A stretch of DNA of 64,000 nucleotides from Photobacterium kagoshimensis (GTDB taxonomy: Bacteria; Pseudomonadota; Gammaproteobacteria; Enterobacterales; Vibrionaceae). The notes below the pieces were generated by a model. It was not told where the DNA came from, did no database searches, and saw nothing but the letters and a program-made list of their open reading frames with translations. Where the stretch lies: assembly GCF_050337045.1 (NCBI RefSeq), contig NZ_JAKJSO010000018.1, positions 1 through 64,000 of the forward strand, given 5' to 3'. Positions 24,476 to 33,807 of this stretch are shown piece by piece; position 1 is the stretch's first letter, and the number at the start of each line of letters is the position of its first letter. The translations under genes were made by a program, and so were the position numbers.

Positions 24476-26128
24476 ATGGTAGTGGATAACCGACAAGCAG
24501 ACGCATCGTTAGCGTCGATGCATCGCATTTTTACAGTGCCTGAAGCACCTGATTCTACACTAGGTGCCATTGAGCTGGATATATCTCAGAATCTCAATGA
24601 ATTTCTACGCCACCACATTGCGGCAGTAGAAAAGCCCTTGGCCGAAATAGAGAAGGATTTCTCGTGTGCTGATATTCCTGAAACACCGAGTTTTGTTTCC
24701 GATCACACCCAATTTTTGTTAGATAAGTTAGTGGCGCAATCGGTGCATACTTCTGCCCCAAGTTTTATTGGCCACATGACATCGGCGTTGCCCTATTTTT
24801 TAATGCCGCTATCAAAGATCATGATTGGTCTGAACCAAAACCTAGTGAAGATTGAAACATCTAAAGCCTTTACGCCATTAGAGCGCCAAGTTCTCGGGAT
24901 GATGCATAATTTAATTTATGATCAGGCCGACGATTTTTATGCGCAATGGATGCACAGTGCTAATCACTCGCTGGGCTCTTTCTGCTCTGGGGGCACGATT
25001 GCAAACATCACGGCCCTTTGGGTTGCGCGTAATAACGTACTTAAAGCAGATGGTGAATTTCGTGGCGTTGCGCAAGAAGGGCTATTTCGCGCCATGAAGC
25101 ATTATGGCTATGAAGATTTAGCCATTTTAGTTTCAGAACGTGGTCATTACTCGTTAAAAAAAGCGGCTGATGTACTAGGTATAGGTCGAGAATGTGTTAT
25201 TCCAATCAAGACCGATGAAAACAATCGGATTTGTACTGATGACTTGAAACAAACACTGATTAATCTTAAAGCAAAGCGGATTAAACCCATTGCGATAATC
25301 GGCGTGGCGGGTACAACCGAAACTGGCAACATTGATCCACTCGATGAACTGGCAACAATTGCGCAAGAACACCAATGCCATTTCCATGTTGATGCAGCAT
25401 GGGGTGGCGCGACCTTAATGTCGAATAAATATCGACATTTACTCAAAGGAATTGAGCGTGCTGACTCTGTCACTATCGATGCACATAAGCAGCTCTATGT
25501 CCCTATGGGCGCTGGCATGGTTATTTTCAAAAACCCTGCGTCAATGACAGCCATCGAGCATCATGCTGAATATATTTTACGAAAAGGGGCAAAAGATTTA
25601 GGTAGTCATACGCTTGAAGGTTCACGTAGTGGTATGGCTATGCTGTTATTTGCTAGCCTAAATATTATCAGTCGCCCAGGCTACGAATTGTTGATCAATG
25701 GAAGTATCGACAAAGCACGATACTTTGCTGATCTGATTAAACAGCAGGCTGATTTTGAATTAGTGACAGAGCCTGAACTATGCTTACTCACCTATCGTTA
25801 TGTCCCAGAAGCCACCCAGCGTGCGCTACTATTAGCTACAGATGATGAGCGCAATACGTTATTAGAGGCACTGAATGATCTCACCAAATTCATTCAAAAA
25901 CGACAACGAGAATCAGGCAAATCATTTGTATCTCGTACACGGATTCACCCTAAACAATGGCAACGTAAAATCACCACTGTTTTTCGCGTTGTTCTCGCCA
26001 ACCCTCTGACCAGCAATGAGATACTTCATGCTGTACTTAAAGAGCAAAGCGAGCTGGCCAAAGAGAGTGAATTTAGCTTACCTGCTATCCATTCACTCAC
26101 TCAGCAAATCCTCAAACGCCACCAATAG
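24476..26128 (+). CDS. panP: PLP-dependent aspartate 1-decarboxylase PanP
   Basis: A 550-residue group II PLP decarboxylase. It shows 'SFCSGGTIANITAL' (phosphate-binding), 'HVDAAWGG' and the Schiff-base lysine in 'SVTIDAHKQLYVPMGAG' near residue 338. Sequence style and length match PanP, first described in Vibrio fischeri, which makes beta-alanine from aspartate for pantothenate in bacteria without PanD. A glutamate or other amino-acid decarboxylase of the same fold remains possible. There is no clear Shine-Dalgarno sequence before the ATG (AGAAAGCAT only). It is monocistronic with its own terminator. Confidence 0.78.
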   Translation: MVVDNRQADASLASMHRIFTVPEAPDSTLGAIELDISQNLNEFLRHHIAAVEKPLAEIEKDFSCADIPETPSFVSDHTQFLLDKLVAQSVHTSAPSFIGHMTSALPYFLMPLSKIMIGLNQNLVKIETSKAFTPLERQVLGMMHNLIYDQADDFYAQWMHSANHSLGSFCSGGTIANITALWVARNNVLKADGEFRGVAQEGLFRAMKHYGYEDLAILVSERGHYSLKKAADVLGIGRECVIPIKTDENNRICTDDLKQTLINLKAKRIKPIAIIGVAGTTETGNIDPLDELATIAQEHQCHFHVDAAWGGATLMSNKYRHLLKGIERADSVTIDAHKQLYVPMGAGMVIFKNPASMTAIEHHAEYILRKGAKDLGSHTLEGSRSGMAMLLFASLNIISRPGYELLINGSIDKARYFADLIKQQADFELVTEPELCLLTYRYVPEATQRALLLATDDERNTLLEALNDLTKFIQKRQRESGKSFVSRTRIHPKQWQRKITTVFRVVLANPLTSNEILHAVLKEQSELAKESEFSLPAIHSLTQQILKRHQ

Positions 26129-26148
26129 ACCCGCGTTTCTCGCATTTC

Positions 26149-26190
26149 ACAAACATCTATCAGGCTGACTGATAGGTGTTTGCTGCTTTT
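26149..26190 (+). terminator. Terminator of panP
   Basis: Fourteen-base arms 26150-26163 / 26169-26182 (one wobble pair) with a five-base loop, followed by CTGCTTTTATAT. Confidence 0.7.
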
Positions 26191-26486
26191 ATATACGAAC
26201 AAACCTAAAAAAAATTTAAAAAATTATTTACCCACTGAATCGTTTGCTTATTTTTTCAGCGTTTTTCCTTCACAGTTTCTCATTAAATGACTATGAGTAA
26301 TAAATTACCGCTATCATTTTCATCAAAACTTATCACAACCAAATGAGATCCAGCTCTCATCACGATGTAAAAATAAACAATTTCTGTATCAACAACATAC
26401 AAATAAGATCTATATCACACTTCAGACGCGTTAATAACACGTAATATAAATTGATCGTTATCAATAAAAGTGTTGATAAGCGCGTA
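26191..26486. other. AT-rich intergenic region
   Basis: About 300 very AT-rich bases between the panP and torR terminators. A short inverted repeat TTATCAA / TTGATAA lies at its right edge (26458-26479). No gene is seen. Confidence 0.4.
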
Positions 26487-26517
26487 CAAAAAAGCCGCTA
26501 TACACTGTATAACGGCT
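26487..26517 (-). terminator. Terminator of torR
   Basis: Imperfect arms AGCCG-TATACA / TGTATA-CGGCT. On the minus strand they are followed by a TTTTTT run. Confidence 0.7.
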
Positions 26518-26586
26518 CAAATGTGACAAGTTATGTCATTTTCAGCAACAGCAAATCAATAGCTTGCATGCTGAAATAAACAACAG

Positions 26587-27300
26587 TTAATCACCCGCAA
26601 ACATGTAACCTTCGCCGTGTACTGTAACAAAGATCTGTGGGTTTTTCGGGTCTGCTTCCATCTTAGAACGCATACGGCGAATCAAGACATCGATAGTACG
26701 ATCGTTCGGTGCTTCAACCCGATGGCTAAGCATATTCAAGATACGATCTCGGCTTAACACAACGTTGGGATGCGATGAGAAAGCAACTAATAATTCATAT
26801 TCTGCTTTCGTTAATTTAACAGGCACGCCGTTATGAGTTAGTGCTCGTTTATTGATGTCGAACTGCCACTCGCCAAAACGAATAATGCTATCTTCTTGCA
26901 ATTCAACAACCGCTTCATCTCGTGCCTTTTCGACCAGAGAGATGCGCCACAGCAGGTTTTTCACGCGAACAAGTAGCTCTCTCAGCTCAAAAGGCTTAGT
27001 TACATAATCGTCAGCACCCATCTCTAAACCAACGATTCTATCAATGCTATCTGTACGACCTGTAACTAGAATAATGCCGACTTCTGAGCGACTACGTAGC
27101 TCTCGCGTTAACATTAATCCGTCTTCACCCGGTAAGTTAATATCAAGCATTACAAGGTCGATTTTTTCGCTAGCCATAATGTCACGCATTTGCGCGCCAC
27201 TCTCAGCTTGGCTCACCTTGTAACCTTCATTTTCAAAGTAACCCACAAGCTTCGTTCGGGTCACAATCTCGTCTTCTACAACAAGTACGTGATGACTCAT
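26587..27300 (-). CDS. torR: Response regulator TorR
   Basis: A 237-residue OmpR-class regulator. The receiver has the acidic 'VVEDE', the phosphoacceptor Asp in 'LVMLDINLPGEDGL' near residue 53, 'VTGR' and the Lys in 'DDYVTKPFELREL'. The winged-helix domain ends with 'MRSKMEADPKNPQIFVTVHGEGYMF'. The segment 'GLMLTRELRSRSEVGIILVTGR...VGLEMGADDYVTKP' is TorR-like rather than ArcA-like, and the gene is divergent from torC-torA, whose expression TorR activates with TMAO. The ATG at 27300 follows AGAGAT; the frame opens at 27348 but the extension has no family match. No torS or torT is present in the window. Confidence 0.9.
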   Translation of the reverse strand: MSHHVLVVEDEIVTRTKLVGYFENEGYKVSQAESGAQMRDIMASEKIDLVMLDINLPGEDGLMLTRELRSRSEVGIILVTGRTDSIDRIVGLEMGADDYVTKPFELRELLVRVKNLLWRISLVEKARDEAVVELQEDSIIRFGEWQFDINKRALTHNGVPVKLTKAEYELLVAFSSHPNVVLSRDRILNMLSHRVEAPNDRTIDVLIRRMRSKMEADPKNPQIFVTVHGEGYMFAGD

Positions 27301-27365
27301 TTCTATCTCTTTTCTAATTATTTGGCTGTTTTTAATACGGTAGCACAACAGTCGGTTATTAACAA

Positions 27366-27418
27366 TTTGTCATAAATCTGCCTTAACTGTTAATCCCTAC
27401 CCTTATCCTTATTCACAT
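27366..27418. promoter_or_regulatory. Candidate TorR boxes between torR and torC
   Basis: Three decamers resemble the E. coli tor box CTGTTCATAT: TTTGTCATAA (27366), CTGTTAATCC (27387) and TTATTCACAT (27409). They share orientation and are spaced 21-22 bases, about two helical turns. Individual matches are 6-7 of 10, so this is suggestive only. Confidence 0.4.
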
Positions 27419-27499
27419 CGTGGTTTTAAGATTAAACCATAAAAATTTATACGTCACTGCTACTTACAGTGACATCATTCTTTAATGGAATCATCCACT

Positions 27500-28666
27500 A
27501 TGAAAAAACTTTGGCAAAAGTTGATCAAACCTAGCAGCAAGCTTTCTATTCTTGCACTGGTTTTGATCGGTATCGGTATCACCCTTGCGGGCACCTTCGT
27601 GGTACACAAAGGCTTCGAGGTTACTTCGACTATCGAATTCTGTACTTCGTGCCACACCATGGAGCAAAACTACGAAGAGTACAAAGAATCTGTTCACTTC
27701 AAAAATGCCTCTGGTGTTCAAGCAGTTTGTACTGATTGTCACCAGCCAAAAGATTTCCCTGGTAAAGTATTCCGTAAACTGGAAGCAGCAAAAGATCTCT
27801 ACCACCACTTCATTACAGGCAAAATTGATACGCCTGAAAAATTTGAAGAGAACCGCTTAGAAATGGCGCAAGCTGTTTGGGCACGTATGAGTAGCCAACA
27901 ATCTAAAACATGTAAGAGCTGTCACTCATACGACGATATGGACCATAGCAAGCAATCTGCTAAAGCTGCGATGGAAATGAAGAAAGCTGCGGCTGAAAAC
28001 ATGAACTGTATCGAATGTCACAAAGGTATTGCACACGAACTGCCTAACATGGCAGGCGGCTTCCAAAAAGACTTCGAAGTGCTACAAGCTACCGCTAACA
28101 GCCAAGGTGCTACTGCTGAGAAACTATATTCTCTTGGCGAAAAAGACCTATACGCTGTTGCTGATGCTTCAAGCAAAGCAGAAGGTAAACTTCTTCCTGC
28201 ATCTGAAGTAACTGTTCTTGAACGTAAAGACGACATGGTTAAAGTTCAAATCGACGGTTGGTTAGAAAAAGCGGGTAAAGGCCGTGTAATGACTGAGTAC
28301 ATGGGTAAACGTGTATTCAAAGCAACTATCCGTGGCGACGTTAAAGCGACTGAGCAAATCATTGAAGAGAAAACTGACTCTGCGACTGATATCGTATGGC
28401 AACACGTTTCTGTTCAAGCATGGGTAACAAGCGCTGATCTTATCGACAACATTCAGCCAATCTGGAACTACGCTGAAGGCATGTACGCATCGACTTGTAA
28501 TGCATGTCACGCTGCTCCAGACCCAGCTCACTTCACTGCTAACGGTTGGATTTCTGGCCTGAATGCAATGAGCGCATACTACCGTCTAAGCAAAACTGAA
28601 GAACGTACCCTACTTAAGTATCTTCAGAACCACGGTAAAGATACTGGCGGCGCTGGCGCACACTAA
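27500..28666 (+). CDS. torC: Pentaheme c-type cytochrome TorC
   Basis: A 388-residue membrane-anchored cytochrome that passes electrons from menaquinol to the periplasmic TMAO reductase TorA. After an N-terminal membrane anchor ('ILALVLIGIGITLAGTFVV') come four CxxCH sites of the NapC/NirT domain (CTSCH ~47, CTDCH ~76, CKSCH ~137, CIECH ~169). A long linker leads to a fifth in the C-terminal domain (CNACH ~332). This is the TorC arrangement. The ATG at 27500 matches the E. coli TorC start (M-K-K-L-W); an ATG five codons upstream is less likely. torA follows 71 bases downstream. Confidence 0.93.
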   Translation: MKKLWQKLIKPSSKLSILALVLIGIGITLAGTFVVHKGFEVTSTIEFCTSCHTMEQNYEEYKESVHFKNASGVQAVCTDCHQPKDFPGKVFRKLEAAKDLYHHFITGKIDTPEKFEENRLEMAQAVWARMSSQQSKTCKSCHSYDDMDHSKQSAKAAMEMKKAAAENMNCIECHKGIAHELPNMAGGFQKDFEVLQATANSQGATAEKLYSLGEKDLYAVADASSKAEGKLLPASEVTVLERKDDMVKVQIDGWLEKAGKGRVMTEYMGKRVFKATIRGDVKATEQIIEEKTDSATDIVWQHVSVQAWVTSADLIDNIQPIWNYAEGMYASTCNACHAAPDPAHFTANGWISGLNAMSAYYRLSKTEERTLLKYLQNHGKDTGGAGAH

Positions 28667-28737
28667 TTCCCGATAGGCGGAAGGTATCCCTTCCGCCCCA
28701 TCCACAGAATTTAAAATAATTAAAGGATTCTCCAATT

Positions 28738-31266
28738 ATGGCGACTCAAATTCTAAACAAAGGCATTTCACGCCGCCGTTTCCTTTCTGGAATGGTAGCA
28801 GCAAGTGCAGCTTCTGTAGTGGGTACAAGCCTACTTGCGCCACGCAATGCAATGGCAGCAACTGAATCACAAGCTAAATTTACTGGCGACGTACTGTCTG
28901 GCTCACACTGGGGTGCATTCCGCGCTAAAGTTGTTGACGGTGTTTGGGTAAGTACTACTCCTTTCGAAAAGGACAACCACCCTACTCACATGATCGATGG
29001 TGTACGTGAAGTGGTTTACAACCCAGCACGTGTTAAGTACCCAATGGTACGTATCGATTGGCTAAAACATGGCTACAAATCTGACACGACTCAACGCGGT
29101 GACAACCGTTTTGTTCGTGTGCCATGGTCTCAAGCGCTTGATTTCTTCTACCACGAAATGGAACGCGTTCAGAACAACTTCGGCCCTAGCGCACTTTACG
29201 CTGGCCACACAGGTTGGCAGTCTGTAGGTAAACTACACTCTGCAGGTACAATGATGAGCCGCGCTGTTGGTCTACACGGTACTTACCTAGGTAAGATGGG
29301 TGACTACTCGACAGGTGCTGCACAAGTTATTCTTCCTTACGTTGCTGGTGCAATGGAAGTATACGAACAACAAACATCATGGCCGCTAGTACTTGAGCAC
29401 TCAGACACTATCGTTATCTGGGGTTCTGACCCAATTAAAAACCTACAAGTAGGTTGGTTGGTTCCAGATCACAGCCCATACGAGTACTACCAGCAACTTG
29501 CTGAGAAAGTGAAAAACAAAGAAATTAAAGTTATTCACGTTGATCCAGTACGCTCTGAAACAATGAAGTACGTTGGTGGTGATCAAGTTCCTGTTCACCC
29601 ACAAACTGACCTTCCGTTGATGCTTGCGATTGCGCATACTCTGTATACTGAAAACCTATACAACAAAGAGTTCATTGCAGACTACACAACAGGCTTCAAG
29701 AAGTTCACACCTTACCTAATGGGTGAGTCTGACGGTGTTGAGAAAACACCTGAGTGGGCTGAAAAGATCTGTGGCATTAAAGCTGATGATATCCGTGCGC
29801 TTGCACGCCAAATGGCGTCTGGTCGTACTCAAATCATCGGTGGCTGGTGTCTACAACGTATGCAACACGGCGAGCAATACGCGTGGATGCTGGTTGTTGT
29901 TGCCGCTATGCTTGGTCAAATTGGTCTACCTGGCGGTGGCTTCGGCTTCGGTTGGCACTACAATGACGCGGGTTCTATCACGTCTAACGGTCCACTAATG
30001 TCAGGTTTCAGCGGTGTAACTGGCGTTGACCCAATTCACAATGGTTCTTTCAACGGTTACTCAACGTACATCCCTGTTGCACGTTTCGTAGACTGTATCG
30101 ACAACCCAGGTAAAACCATCCAGTGGAACGGTCACGACATTAAGTTCCCTGAAATGAAGATGGCTATCTTCTGTGGTAACAACCCGTTCCACCACCACCA
30201 AGATCGTAACAAGATGATCAAAGCGTGGCGTAAGCTGGAAACTGTTGTTTCTATCGATCACCAGTGGACTGCAACTTGTCGTTTCGCTGATATCGTACTG
30301 CCAGCAACTACCACGCATGAGCGTGATGACATTGAGCAATACGGTAACCACTCAAACGCAGGTATCATCGCACTTCCTAAAGTGGTTGAGCCAATGTTTG
30401 AAGCGAAAGATGACTTCGAAATGTTCCGTGAGCTATGTCGTCGTTACGGCCGTGAAGAAGCATTCACAGGCGGTAAGACACAAATGGAATGGATTGAAGA
30501 GATCTACAACGGTGCACGTCTACAAGGCCGTGGCCTAGGTGTTCGTATGCCTAACTTCAAGAAGTTCTGGGAAGGTGAAGGTTTCATCGATTTCCCTGCT
30601 GGTAACGAGTGGGTACGTCACGAAACATTCCGTAAAGAACCAGATCTAGAGCCTCTAGGTACTGCTTCAGGTCTGATTGAGATCTACTGTAAGACTATCG
30701 CAGATATGGGCTACGACGACTGTCAAGGTCACCCAATGTGGTTTGAGAAGAAAGAGCGTAGCCACGGCGGTCCTCGTTCTGACGCATTCCCACTGCACTT
30801 ACAGAGCTGTCACCCTAACCACCGTCTGCACTCGCAGCTATGTTCTTCAACAGAACTACGCGCGACTTACGCAGTAGCGGATCGCGAGCCTATCTACATC
30901 AACACGATAGATGCAGCGGCACGTGGTATTAAATCTGGTGATGTAGTACGCGTATTCAACGACCGTGGCCAAGTGCTTGCTGGTGCCGTTGTTACAGACG
31001 ATTACTCTCAAGGTGTTTGTCGTATCGAAGAAGGTGCATGGTACAGTCCACTAGAAGGTGGCAAACCAGGTACTATCTGTACATACGGAGATCCAAACGT
31101 ACTGACGCAAGATATTGGTTCTTCTAAACTTGCACAGGCAACGTCAGCGCACTCAGCGATTGTAAATATCGAGAAGTACACTGGTGTTGTTCCTGCTGTA
31201 ACAGGCTTCCACGGCCCATCAGAAGTAACAGATATCGATCCTCTATTCCCTGCTATGAAAGCATAA
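28738..31266 (+). CDS. torA: Trimethylamine-N-oxide reductase TorA
   Basis: An 842-residue molybdoenzyme of the DMSO reductase family (type III) that reduces TMAO to trimethylamine in the periplasm as a terminal electron acceptor. A twin-arginine signal ('ISRRRFLSGMVAAS', then AMA-A) directs folded export. The bis-MGD-binding features include 'WGSDPIKNLQVGW', 'IHVDPVRSETMKYVGGDQ' and the late 'LHSQL' region. There is no N-terminal CxxC cluster motif, as expected for TorA. Codon use is strongly biased, suggesting high expression when induced. It forms an operon with torC; two hairpins separate it from its chaperone gene torD. Confidence 0.95.
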   Translation: MATQILNKGISRRRFLSGMVAASAASVVGTSLLAPRNAMAATESQAKFTGDVLSGSHWGAFRAKVVDGVWVSTTPFEKDNHPTHMIDGVREVVYNPARVKYPMVRIDWLKHGYKSDTTQRGDNRFVRVPWSQALDFFYHEMERVQNNFGPSALYAGHTGWQSVGKLHSAGTMMSRAVGLHGTYLGKMGDYSTGAAQVILPYVAGAMEVYEQQTSWPLVLEHSDTIVIWGSDPIKNLQVGWLVPDHSPYEYYQQLAEKVKNKEIKVIHVDPVRSETMKYVGGDQVPVHPQTDLPLMLAIAHTLYTENLYNKEFIADYTTGFKKFTPYLMGESDGVEKTPEWAEKICGIKADDIRALARQMASGRTQIIGGWCLQRMQHGEQYAWMLVVVAAMLGQIGLPGGGFGFGWHYNDAGSITSNGPLMSGFSGVTGVDPIHNGSFNGYSTYIPVARFVDCIDNPGKTIQWNGHDIKFPEMKMAIFCGNNPFHHHQDRNKMIKAWRKLETVVSIDHQWTATCRFADIVLPATTTHERDDIEQYGNHSNAGIIALPKVVEPMFEAKDDFEMFRELCRRYGREEAFTGGKTQMEWIEEIYNGARLQGRGLGVRMPNFKKFWEGEGFIDFPAGNEWVRHETFRKEPDLEPLGTASGLIEIYCKTIADMGYDDCQGHPMWFEKKERSHGGPRSDAFPLHLQSCHPNHRLHSQLCSSTELRATYAVADREPIYINTIDAAARGIKSGDVVRVFNDRGQVLAGAVVTDDYSQGVCRIEEGAWYSPLEGGKPGTICTYGDPNVLTQDIGSSKLAQATSAHSAIVNIEKYTGVVPAVTGFHGPSEVTDIDPLFPAMKA

Positions 31267-31276
31267 TACAGGTGAC

Positions 31277-31340
31277 GTGTGGCTCTTTATGAGCCACACA
31301 GACTTGATGAAGGTAGCTTGAATGAGCTACCTTTATTTTT
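31277..31340 (+). terminator. Double hairpin terminator after torA
   Basis: First hairpin: nine-base arms 31277-31285 / 31291-31299. Second: eight-base arms 31311-31318 / 31325-31332 followed by TTATTTTT. The second is a proper intrinsic terminator and separates torA from torD. Confidence 0.75.
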
Positions 31341-31352
31341 CTAGCTAAAACC

Positions 31353-31407
31353 TATTCACATACAAAGTGTTATCTGAAGCCTTAGTGATACACACTGTAT
31401 GTGAATA
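31353..31407. promoter_or_regulatory. Inverted repeat upstream of torD, candidate TorR site
   Basis: TATTCACATAC (31353-31363) is repeated as its exact reverse complement at 31397-31407, about 44 bases centre to centre. The core TATTCACAT also occurs upstream of torC at 27410, and CTATTCACAT matches the E. coli tor box at 8 of 10 positions. Confidence 0.5.
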
Positions 31408-31465
31408 TGTTTTCCTAAATAAGCCCTACCCTAATGAGCTTGTTTAAAACCGTCTTGGAGTAACC

Positions 31466-32116
31466 ATGCAAGAACTGATTGCCTTCAACGAACAACGTGC
31501 TGAAATTTACTGGTGGATGTCTTCACTACTGGCACGCGAATTAACGAACGAAGATCTAGATCAATACTACGGTGGCGAGATGTACACCTTCTTGTCTGGT
31601 CTAGGTATGACAGAAGAACTCAAAGCACCTGTTGAAGCCTTCCGTGAAGCGATTACACGCGTACAAGGCCGTGAAGGTGCCCAACTAGAGCTTGCCGCTG
31701 ATTTCTGTGGCTTATTCCTAAGCACACCAAAATCTGGCGCGCTACCTTATGCGTCTATGTACATTGGTGAATCTGGTCTTTTGAACGATAAGCCAGCACA
31801 AGAAATGAATGCGCTATTTAGCCAATACGAGATTGCACAGCGTAAAGAGTTCAATGAACCAGCTGATCATATTGCGATTGAATTAGATTTTCTTGGCAAC
31901 TTAATCATTCTTGCAAACCAGCAAGATGATGAAGAAAAACGTGAAGAAGCAATGCAAGCTCAGCTTAGCTTCATGAACGAACACCTAATGACTTGGTTAC
32001 CGCAATTTGCAAAAGAGTGTAACACTCGTGACAAATTTGGCTTCTATGCCGCAGCGGTTAACCTGCTACTTGCGTTTTGCCAGCTAGATGTGGCATTTCT
32101 GCAAGGCGAAGAATAA
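31466..32116 (+). CDS. torD: TorA-specific chaperone TorD
   Basis: A 216-residue cytoplasmic chaperone of the TorD/DmsD family. It binds the TorA signal and core and holds apo-TorA ready for molybdenum cofactor insertion before Tat export. The all-helical sequence shows the family pieces 'RAEIYWWMSSLLARELT', 'ELAADFCGLFL' with 'SGALPYASMYIGE', and 'EPADHIAIELDFLGNL' (the conserved E-P-x-D-H-I motif). It starts at ATG 31466 after TTGGAGTAACC. Unlike E. coli torCAD, it is separated from torA by about 200 bases with terminators and a new control region. Confidence 0.92.
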   Translation: MQELIAFNEQRAEIYWWMSSLLARELTNEDLDQYYGGEMYTFLSGLGMTEELKAPVEAFREAITRVQGREGAQLELAADFCGLFLSTPKSGALPYASMYIGESGLLNDKPAQEMNALFSQYEIAQRKEFNEPADHIAIELDFLGNLIILANQQDDEEKREEAMQAQLSFMNEHLMTWLPQFAKECNTRDKFGFYAAAVNLLLAFCQLDVAFLQGEE

Positions 32117-32235
32117 CCTCGAATAATAAGTCCTCGCGACTAACTAAGTGATTTCACCAATCACTGATAGTTGGATCACTGATCGTAGTAATCGCTGATG
32201 CTAATTATCAAGGCTACGTCGCGACACTATCTCCT

Positions 32236-32264
32236 TTGCTGGCAATTGGATTGCCAGCTTTTTT
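32236..32264 (+). terminator. Terminator of torD
   Basis: Arms GCTGGCAA / TTGCCAGC (32238-32245 / 32251-32258) with TTTTTT after them. Confidence 0.85.
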
Positions 32265-32537
32265 GCCTTAAGCCTCAAATTTAAAACCTCACACCTTAAT
32301 ACGCTTAGCAATTAACTCTTCCTCGCTTCACGATCTGCCTTTCATTACCGTTCAGTTAGCAGTCAGTCAAACTTACAGAACACTGACAAACGTAACAGCA
32401 GAATCCGTCATTTTACCTAAACACCATTATTCAAAGCGAAAGCAAAGGACGCTCCATATTATAAATGAGAGATAACTCACCGTTAATAATTGCGTTCTGG
32501 CTGTAAACTTATTCAAACAACAATAATAGGTAATACA
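32265..32537. other. Intergenic region before the periplasmic helical protein
   Basis: About 270 bases with no recognisable gene; they hold the promoter region of the next gene. No operator is assigned. Confidence 0.4.
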
Positions 32538-33083
32538 ATGACTGACTCTCGTACCTTTACTGCTCGTTTCGTAAAATCAATCAGCGCTGCATTGCTTATC
32601 GCCGCATCAGCTATAAGCTTACACGCAACCGCAAGTCCAGTCGCAGCAGATTCCTATAGCGAGCAACAACGCATAGCGAATAAAGTGGGGGTTATCCAAC
32701 AAGAATTAGCCGCCATTAAGCAAGAAACTCTGCAAGCTAACCCTGACTTGCGCCAGCAACAACTAGACTTTGAAAAAGCATTCGAAGCCAAAGCAGAAAA
32801 AGTGGGATATGACCCAGACAGTTTTATGGCGAAAGCGAAAGAGATTCAAGATGAATTACGCTCAGCTGAAACCACACAAGAACAGCAAGCAAAGCTAATA
32901 AAAGAGTTTAACCATGCCAAAACTGTCTTAGCTAAGCAACGCGAAACGATTATGAGCGATGCAGCATTAATGGATCAGGAAGAAGACCTACGCAAAGCAA
33001 CGTACACCGCCATGACCAAACACGACCCAAAAACTAAAGCGTTATTTGGTAGCTTAGACCAACTCATCAAACAAATGCAGTAA
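32538..33083 (+). CDS. Periplasmic helical protein of unknown function
   Basis: A 181-residue protein with an extended signal peptide (basic N-region 'RTFTARFVKS', hydrophobic 'SAALLIAASAISL', cleavage near ATAS-PVAA). The mature part is almost entirely charged and Gln-rich helix ('IQQELAAIKQETLQ', 'EIQDELRSAETTQEQQAKL'), likely a coiled coil. No cysteines or enzyme motifs. The ATG at 32538 follows TAGGTAATACA; an upstream in-frame extension to 32490 would disturb the signal peptide. It is convergent with the next gene across a shared terminator. The family is not recognised. Confidence 0.65.
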   Translation: MTDSRTFTARFVKSISAALLIAASAISLHATASPVAADSYSEQQRIANKVGVIQQELAAIKQETLQANPDLRQQQLDFEKAFEAKAEKVGYDPDSFMAKAKEIQDELRSAETTQEQQAKLIKEFNHAKTVLAKQRETIMSDAALMDQEEDLRKATYTAMTKHDPKTKALFGSLDQLIKQMQ

Positions 33084-33152
33084 GGCATTCCCCTTTCGCG
33101 TATTTGTTATGTCAACCTAACGAAGTAACTGTTCGCGCTAGCTGAAAATACA

Positions 33153-33191
33153 AAAAAAGCCCACACCGAGGAAAAATCGATGTGGGCTTTA
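33153..33191. terminator. Bidirectional terminator
   Basis: Arms AAAGCCCACA / TGTGGGCTTT with an inner CGA / TCG pairing, an A run on the left and a T-rich stretch on the right. It lies between convergent genes. Confidence 0.75.
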
Positions 33192-33235
33192 TTGTCTAGT
33201 CATCAGGCTGATTAGACACAATTACGACAGATAAA

Positions 33236-33634
33236 TTAAATCTCTACCGCTTGGTTTGCTTTTAAGCGCTGCATACCTTTACTGATTTTAATAAACCAGA
33301 AACAGATAGCGGCCAATGAAATACCCGCACCAATGTAAGGAATGGCATGACGAATCATGTCTAAAATATCGCTATGTACCCAATATTCCGCGCCTGCAAC
33401 CATGCCGCTGGTTGTAGCTGCAGTCACACCTAATACTACAAAGAATGTAAAGAATAAGAAGAATGTTTTGATGATAGTGTAGTAGTGACTATAGGTAACA
33501 TCATCTGTACCTTTATTCATCTGATATGCAGAATAAATAATGGCGATAATACCCGAAATCATAAGGGTAAATGGCGTTAGAAAAGTTGCAATATAAGCAA
33601 ACCAAACGCCTTGTCTTTTCGTATCTGTTGTCAT
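33236..33634 (-). CDS. Small membrane protein of unknown function (DUF4870/Tic20-like layout)
   Basis: A 132-residue protein with three to four hydrophobic segments: 'WFAYIATFLTPFTLMISGIIAIIYSAY', 'IIKTFFLFFTFFVVLGV', and a C-terminal 'IPYIGAGISLAAICFWFI' followed by a basic tail. Between helices 1 and 2 lies 'VTYSHYYTIIKTF', similar in placement to the 'SHFRYQIRTF'-type segment of DUF4870 proteins, so that family is suggested but not sure. It stands alone, divergent from the RND pump operon; the 170-base gap between them holds both promoters. Confidence 0.6.
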   Translation of the reverse strand: MTTDTKRQGVWFAYIATFLTPFTLMISGIIAIIYSAYQMNKGTDDVTYSHYYTIIKTFFLFFTFFVVLGVTAATTSGMVAGAEYWVHSDILDMIRHAIPYIGAGISLAAICFWFIKISKGMQRLKANQAVEI

Positions 33635-33807
33635 GCTATTAGTCCAAATTGAGCAGCAATGAATCCCATAATTATCACACTTTTTTTGTGGATTTCAAGA
33701 ATTTATAAGCTATATCCCAAGGATTTAATTCAAGCACAGACACATTTACCGTTACCTGTTACGATGAAGGTGTAGATACCCTTTCTAGATCACAAGGATA
33801 GTGACGA

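Noticed and set aside
26587..27300. ArcA rather than TorR
   Set aside because: Receiver sequence around the phosphorylation site and VGLEMGADDYVTKP matches TorR better, and the gene is divergent from torC-torA.
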